NCBI RefSeq assembly: GCF_900113315.1
Contig: NZ_FOZG01000003.1
Span: 62,001 to 126,000 of the forward strand
Length of the DNA stretch: 64,000 nucleotides
Direction of reading: 5' to 3'
Origin: Sphingomonas jatrophae
GTDB taxonomy: Bacteria; Pseudomonadota; Alphaproteobacteria; Sphingomonadales; Sphingomonadaceae
The notes below the pieces were generated by a model. The model was given only the letters and a program-made list of their open reading frames with translations, made no database searches and was not told the DNA's origin. Below, one piece after another: positions 61,974 through 64,000 of this stretch; positions within the stretch are counted from its first letter, which is position 1; the number at the start of each line of letters is the position of its first letter. A program made the position numbers and the translations under genes.

Positions 61974-62819
61974 ATGCGCCGCGACCACCCCATCTCGATG
62001 GCTGCCGGCATAATGCCGGAGGCGACACCCGTGCAACTGGTCGAAGCCGCCGCGGCGGCAGGGTTCGACTATGGCGGCATGTGGATGGAGGCGGCGGACT
62101 GGACGTCCGCGACGACGCGCGCAGTTTCTCAAGCCCTGCGCGACACCGGATTGCGGCTGCTTGACATCGAAGTCGTCTGGCTGAGGCCGGGTCCACCCGA
62201 TCCGAACCACGTGCGGCTGATCGAGGTCGGTGCGGAGCTGGGCGCCCGCAACGTGCTCGCCGTGTCGAGTGATCCCGATCGTTCGGCCACCATCGACAAG
62301 CTGGGCGCGCTGATGGAGCGCGGCCAGGCGATGGGGATTCGCATCAATCTCGAATTCGGCGCATGGAGCGCGGCGCGAACGATCCACGAGGCAATGGACC
62401 TGCTCCGCCAGATCGACTCGCCCGCTGCCGGCCTGTTGATCGACACGCTGCACTGGTCACGTTCGGGCGGCACGCTGGCCGATCTCGACGCGGTGCCGCC
62501 CCGCTGGCTCGGCTATGCGCAGCTGTGCGATGCGCCATTTGACGGCCCGTCGTCGACCGATCCGGCGGCCCTGCTCACCGAGGCGATCGACGATCGCCTG
62601 CCCACCGGCGGCGGCGGCCTGCCGCTGCGCGACTTCCTTGCCCATCTGCCCGCGGGCCTGCCGCTGGCGATCGAGGAGCGCTCCCGCCCCCTGCGCGAAC
62701 GCTGGCCCGATCTGACCGATCGCGCGCGTGCCGTCGCCCGCACCACGCGCATGTTCCTCGACGGCCTCGCTGCGGATCACACCGCCCCTTCCTCTGACCC
62801 TCGGAGCAGCATCGCATGA
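61974..62819 (+). CDS. Sugar phosphate isomerase/epimerase-like TIM-barrel protein
   Basis: A 281-residue AP-endonuclease-2/xylose-isomerase-like barrel. AGGAGAG precedes ATG 61974. Candidate metal ligands are the Glu in INLEFGAWSAAR, Asp and His in LLIDTLHWSRSGG, Asp in YAQLCDAPFDGP and the late Glu in LAIEERSRPLRER. Family members isomerise keto sugars or act as hydrolases and dehydratases; the proximity to SDR and ABM genes suggests a catabolic isomerase. The frame ends overlapping the ABM gene by 4 bp. Confidence 0.83.
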   Translation: MRRDHPISMAAGIMPEATPVQLVEAAAAAGFDYGGMWMEAADWTSATTRAVSQALRDTGLRLLDIEVVWLRPGPPDPNHVRLIEVGAELGARNVLAVSSDPDRSATIDKLGALMERGQAMGIRINLEFGAWSAARTIHEAMDLLRQIDSPAAGLLIDTLHWSRSGGTLADLDAVPPRWLGYAQLCDAPFDGPSSTDPAALLTEAIDDRLPTGGGGLPLRDFLAHLPAGLPLAIEERSRPLRERWPDLTDRARAVARTTRMFLDGLAADHTAPSSDPRSSIA

Positions 62820-63115
62820 TCATCCTCGCCGGCCACATCCGCACCACGCCCGATCAGGTGGAGGGCCTCGCGCAGGCGTTGCGCAGCCTCGTTCCTGCGA
62901 CGCTGGCAGAGGACGGCTGCCTTGCTTACGCCTTCGCCCTTGACGACCGCGAGGTCGGCACCGTGCTCGTCTATGAGCGCTGGCGCGATCAGGCTGCGCT
63001 CGACGCGCACCTCGCGCTGCCAGAGGTGCTCGGCATCCTGACCGACTGGGGCGACAAGGTGACGATCGACGTGCGCAAGTTCGACGCCGCAAACGAGCGT
63101 TCCCCGCTCGATTGA
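62816..63115 (+). CDS. Antibiotic biosynthesis monooxygenase (ABM) domain protein
   Basis: A 99-residue ABM-fold protein: MIILAGHIRTTPDQVEGLAQ, GCLAYAFALDDREVGTVLVY, and DAHLALPEVLGILTDWGDKV. The ferredoxin-like dimeric barrel is used for cofactor-free quinone-forming oxygenation in some pathways and for stress or unknown roles in others. Coupled to the TIM-barrel gene by a 4-bp overlap. Confidence 0.87.
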   Translation: MIILAGHIRTTPDQVEGLAQALRSLVPATLAEDGCLAYAFALDDREVGTVLVYERWRDQAALDAHLALPEVLGILTDWGDKVTIDVRKFDAANERSPLD

Positions 63116-63140
63116 GCCGCTTCCCGTGACAGGATCCGCC

Positions 63141-64000
63141 ATGATCAACCGCCGCATCGTCCTCTCCTCCCGTCCCACCGGCATCCCGGTCGCAGAGAAT
63201 TTCCGCGTGGAGGAGCGCCCGGTTCCCGAGCTTGCCGATGGCGAGGTGCTGCTGGAAAACCGCGTTTTCGCGATCGATCCTGCCGTGCGCGGAATGCTCG
63301 ACAACGTGAAAAGCTATCTGCCGCCCGTGCCGCTCGGCGGCCTGATCCCGACGATGGTGCTCGGTCGCGTCGCCAGATCCCGCCATCCCGGCTTCCGCGA
63401 AGGCGATTACGGACGCGCTTTCACCGGGTGGGAGACGCACTCGATCATCTCCCCCGGCAGCGTCGCGTTCGAGAATGTCGATGTGGCGCCCGATCTGCCG
63501 CTGACGCTTTACATGGGGGCGTGCGGCTGGTCGGGCATCACCGCTTATGTCGGCCTTAAGCGCTATGGAGAAATGCGCTCGGGTGACGAGGTGCTGGTCA
63601 GCGCCGCCGCCGGCGCGGTCGGCAGCGTTGCCGGGCAGATCGCCCGCCTGTCCGGCTGCCGCGTGATCGGCATCGTGGGCTCGCCCGACAAGGCGCGGAT
63701 GGTGACCGGCAAGCTCCGGTTCGACGGCGCGATCGATTATCGCACCGCGCCGGATCTGGATGCGGAGATCGCACGCCACTTCCCGGATGGCATCGATCTT
63801 TACTTCGACAACGTCGGCGGCGCCACGCTGGATGCCGTCCTGCCGAAGATGAAGGCGTTCGGCCGCATCCCGGTCTGCGGCATGATCGCCAATTACAACC
63901 ATCAGAGCGACCCCTACCCCTTGCGCAACATCTGGCAGGTGCTGGTCAACCGCATCACGATGCGCGGCTTCCTTGCGTACGAGGCGGCCGACATGTTGCA
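63141..64000 (+). CDS. Zinc-free MDR NADPH-dependent oxidoreductase (PTGR/CurA-like, 3), 3' end outside window
   Basis: 286 codons of a reductase of about 340. It starts at ATG 63141 as MINRRIVLSSRPTGIPVAEN. Markers are RVFAIDPAVRGMLDNVKSYL, GACGWSGITAYVGLKRYGEM, the Rossmann SAAAGAVGSVAGQIARLSGC, LYFDNVGGATLDAVLPKMKA and GMIANYNHQSDPYPLRNIWQ. It is the third enone-reductase-like paralog in the window. The operon continues past the right edge. Confidence 0.9.
   Translation, partial: MINRRIVLSSRPTGIPVAENFRVEERPVPELADGEVLLENRVFAIDPAVRGMLDNVKSYLPPVPLGGLIPTMVLGRVARSRHPGFREGDYGRAFTGWETHSIISPGSVAFENVDVAPDLPLTLYMGACGWSGITAYVGLKRYGEMRSGDEVLVSAAAGAVGSVAGQIARLSGCRVIGIVGSPDKARMVTGKLRFDGAIDYRTAPDLDAEIARHFPDGIDLYFDNVGGATLDAVLPKMKAFGRIPVCGMIANYNHQSDPYPLRNIWQVLVNRITMRGFLAYEAADML

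Overview
The window is a GC-rich, densely packed stretch of a sphingomonad-like alphaproteobacterial chromosome. This is an inference from gene content: four large TonB-dependent receptors, several Rieske oxygenases, many short-chain dehydrogenases (SDRs), and TTG/GTG starts with many 1-8 nt gene overlaps. No genome comparison could be run. No rRNA, CRISPR array, transposase, integrase or plasmid gene was seen.

Layout. 1-2807 is core: the 3' part of mrdA (PBP2), rodA and a tRNA-Lys(CTT) with a hairpin behind it. 3024-4100 is a small gene graveyard: a broken lipoprotein gene and the C-terminal stub of an FAD monooxygenase. 4185-7375 is a minus-strand pair, a TonB receptor and a secreted CX5R phosphatase. 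7603-13450 is a complete minus-strand mnh/pha-type cation/proton antiporter operon (AB-C-D-E-F-G). 13631-16132 holds two broken membrane-protein genes: a BCCT transporter with a one-base frameshift and a DUF2254 gene that has lost its middle. An AraC-type regulator follows.

17376-64000 is one very large catabolic region. An operon of two amidohydrolases, a TonB receptor and an MFS carrier (17376-23914) converges on a seven-gene minus-strand operon (four SDRs, a VOC protein, an acyl-CoA dehydrogenase, an APH-like kinase; 29833-23932). Then come a Rieske oxygenase/ThuA pair, a LuxR-type regulator, a DUF35-thiolase-E1alpha-E1beta-E2 operon, a Rieske ferredoxin with two SnoaL-like proteins, a divergent pair of acyl-CoA dehydrogenases, a second Rieske oxygenase, an acyl-CoA synthetase, a KstD-like flavoprotein between two zinc-free MDR reductases, a TonB receptor, a GMC oxidoreductase, a third Rieske oxygenase, and a final TonB receptor-led operon (SDR, VOC, TIM-barrel, ABM, MDR) that runs off the end.

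Read together, 29-64 kb looks like a pathway that imports a hydrophobic, probably alicyclic, terpenoid or steroid-like compound, hydroxylates and dehydrogenates it, activates an acid side chain with CoA and removes it by ACAD/aldolase-like steps. The substrate cannot be named from sequence. The most interesting structural observation is a recurring 20-bp element, (A)CCT-N12-AGGTG or a near variant, in the promoter gaps of this region. It resembles a lux box, and the region carries its own LuxR-type regulator. This may be an undescribed LuxR-solo catabolic regulon.
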